Assembly (NCBI RefSeq): GCF_901709675.1
Contig: NC_051105.1
Location: 14,201,604-14,265,603 of the forward strand
DNA: 64,000 bases
Source: Syngnathus acus
Taxonomy: Eukaryota; Chordata; Actinopteri; Syngnathiformes; Syngnathidae
Direction of reading: 5' to 3'
Shown piece by piece: positions 62,013 to 64,000 of this stretch (positions within the stretch are counted from its first letter, which is position 1; each line of letters opens with the position of its first letter). The position numbers and the translations under genes were made by a program. Below the pieces are notes generated by a model. The model was not told the DNA's origin and did not search any database. It saw only the letters and a program-made list of their open reading frames with translations.

Positions 62013-63881
62013 CTAATACTTTGTAGCGCCACCTTTTGCTGCAATTACAGCTGCAAGTCGCTTGGGGTATGTCTCTATCAGTTTTGCACATCGAGAGACT
62101 GGAATTCTTGCCCATTCTTCCTTGCAAAACGGCTCGAGCTCAGTGAGGTTGGATGGAGAGCGTTTGTGAACAGCAGTCTTCAGCTCTTTCCACAGATTCT
62201 CGATTGGATTCAGGTCTGGACTTTGACTTGGCCATTCTAACACCTGGATACGTCTATTTGTGAACCATTCCATTGTAGATTTGGCTTTATGTTTTGGATC
62301 ATTGTCCTGTTGGAAGATAAATCTCCGTCCCAGTCTCAGGTCTTTTGCAGACTCCAACAGGTTTTCTTCCAGAATGGTCCTGTATTTGGCTCCATCCATC
62401 TTCCCATCAATTTTAGCCATCTTCCCTGTCCCTGCTGAAGAAAAGCAGGCCCAAACCATGATGCTGCCACCACCATGTTTGACAGTGGGATGGTGTGTTC
62501 AGGGTGATGAGCTGTGTTGCTTTTACGCCAAACATATCGTTTTGCATTGTGGCCAAAAAGTTCGATTTGGGTTTCATCTGACCAGAGCACCTTCTTCCAC
62601 GTTTGGTGTGTCTCCCAGGTGGCTTGTGGCAAAGTTTAATCGAGACTTTTTATGGATATCTTTGACAAATGGCTTTCTTCTTGCCACTCTTCCATAAAGG
62701 CCAGATTTGTGCAGTGCACGACTGATTGTTGTCCTATCGACAGACTCTCCCACCTCAGCTGTAGTTATCTGCAGTTCATCCAGAGTGATCATGGGCCTCT
62801 TGGCTGCATCTCTGATCAATAATAATAATAATAATAATAAATTATATTTATAACGCACTTTACATTCGGGGGAATCTCAAAGTGCTACATGGCAGATAAA
62901 AAACAAGAAAACAAAACAAGGACAAGTTTAAAACAACTGGACGACAACCAAGATATGAGAGAAATTACGGAAATGCTAAGGTAAAGAGTGAGTTTTAAGT
63001 CCAGTTTTGAAAGAGTCAGTGGATTGGGGTGCTCTTAGGTGGTCGGGGAGGGAGTTCCACAGTGTAGGGGCTGTATGGCAGAAGGCCCGGTCGCCCATGG
63101 TGCGCAGCTTGGTTTTCGGAACGTGGAGAAGGTGTGAATTGGATGAGCGGAGGCTTCGGGTGGCTGGTTTTGGGGCAAGGAGTTCTTTGAGGTATGGGGG
63201 AGCATGTCCGAGGATACAATGGTGAGTGAGGAGGGCGATCTTATAATCAATTCGGAATTTGATGGGGAGCCAGTGCAGAGAACGGAGGATGGGTGTGATG
63301 TGATTGCTTTTCCGCACCCTCATCAGGATCCTAGCAGCGCTGTTTTGAATGTACTGAAGCCTCTGGAGGCTCTTGCTAGGGATCCCGATGAGGAGTGCGT
63401 TACAATAGTCTAGCCTTGAGGAGACAAAGGCGTGGACAAGTTTCTCAGCATCCGTCAGGGTAAGTGTGGGGCGGAGTTTGGAAATATTTCTGAGGTGGAA
63501 GAAGGAGGTTTTGCAGATGTGTTTTATGTGTGACTCAAGGTTGAGTTGAATGTCCAGTTTCACACCCAGGTTGGTGACAGTGGCTGAGAGGGGAATAGTG
63601 AGACCGGCGAATAAGATGCTTGTTATTGGGCAGGTATGGATCTGATGGGGAGTGCCAATTAACATGGCTTGGGTTTTGTCACTGTTAACTTGCAGGAAGC
63701 TGAGATTCATCCACGCCTTTATCTCCTCCAGTCTTCTCCTTGTTTGAGATGAAAGTTTGGAGGGACGGCCGGGTCTTGGTAGATTTGCAGTGGTCTGATA
63801 CGCCTTCCATTTCAATATAATTGCTTGCACAGTGCTCCTTGAGATGTTTAAAGCTTGGGAAATATTTAAACTTCTCCACAA
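62013..63881 (-). pseudogene. Tc1-like transposase, split by a LINE and frameshifted
   Basis: The N-terminal HTH part ISRSTVQAIILKWKAYQTTA...SQTRRRLEE (63881-63730) is followed by the LINE. It resumes RDAAKRPMITLDELQITTAE, VDRTTISRALHKSG (62820-62600), then VLWSDETQIELFG (first Asp), FQQDNDPKHKAKS (second Asp), [14 protein letters not shown] (third acidic residue) and GGATKY. Frameshifts near 62600 and 62455. Confidence 0.92.
62818..63730 (-). mobile_element. L2-like LINE 3' part inside Tc1
   Basis: The C-terminal ORF2 region KAWMNLSFLQVNSDKTQAML, SRLDYCNALLIGIPSK, LRSLHWLPIKFRIDYKIALL, ending near 62976. A 3' UTR and (ATT)n tail end at 62818. Diverged from the 28714-31917 copy. 5'-truncated just after the catalytic motif. 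Confidence 0.9.
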
Positions 63882-64000
63882 CAGTATCTCGGACCTGCCT
63901 GGTGTGTTCCTTTGTCTTCAAAGCGCAGAGAGGCTTTAAACAGAACCCTGAGACTATCAAAGAGCAGGTGCATTTATACGGAGACTTGATTACACACAGG

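Larger units (their letters stand above)
61794..64000 (-). mobile_element. Tc1-like transposon (CAGTGCCTTGCGAAAGTATT family), right end outside window
   Basis: The left end after TA is CAGTGCCTTGCGAAAGTATT. The transposase is on the minus strand. A LINE 3' part (62818-63730) is inserted in the HTH-coding region. The window ends in the Tc1 5' UTR. Confidence 0.92.

Overview
The window is nuclear DNA of a ray-finned (teleost) fish. Two things support this. There is one recognisable host gene, the 5' third of rab3gap1 (catalytic subunit of the Rab3 GTPase-activating complex), split into vertebrate-style GT-AG exons. Around it lie mobile-element families typical of fish genomes: Rex3, L2 and Rex1/L2-like LINEs, three Tc1 families, pogo/Tigger relics, piggyBac, many hAT elements, Ty3/gypsy, and tRNA-derived SINEs. 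I saw no bacterial-type operons, CRISPR arrays, rRNA or tRNA genes.

Layout. Bases 1-15913 are intergenic or upstream of rab3gap1 and consist almost wholly of transposons. A decayed Ty3/gypsy element on the minus strand (1-6553) has a hAT element (925-2704) cut into its integrase, and itself sits in an older GTF2IRD2-like hAT that also holds a LINE with an intact ORF (7242-10517). Next come a TA-flanked element with a solo LTR inside it (10641-12223), a dead Tc1 (12234-13815), and a hAT (14647-15913) that ends 51 bp before the rab3gap1 start codon.

rab3gap1 runs on the plus strand. Ten coding exons fall between 15965 and 61285 and join in frame into 917 nt (305 complete codons plus 2 nt). The gene continues past the right edge. 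Exons 3-4 and 4-5 are separated by introns of 80 and 230 bp, while introns 2, 6, 7, 8 and 9 are swollen to about 5-12 kb by insertions. Intron 2 holds a Tc1-in-Tc1 nest with hAT and pogo-like elements inside it. Intron 6 holds an internally deleted Rex3 and an apparently complete two-ORF L2. Intron 8 holds a Tc1 interrupted by a solo LTR and by an intact-ORF LINE. Intron 9 holds a broken LINE, a deleted pogo element and a piggyBac relic ending 88 bp before exon 10. Intron 10 begins with another Tc1 carrying a LINE piece, cut by the window end.

The elements do not work together as a system. They form a stratigraphy in which insertion order can be read from target-site duplications and from paralogous empty sites inside the same window. 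Three LINE copies (ORFs at 7509-10508, 28714-32742 and 43781-46726) keep long open frames with visible endonuclease and reverse-transcriptase motifs and are the only candidates for recent activity. I found no clear evidence of a new multi-gene system.
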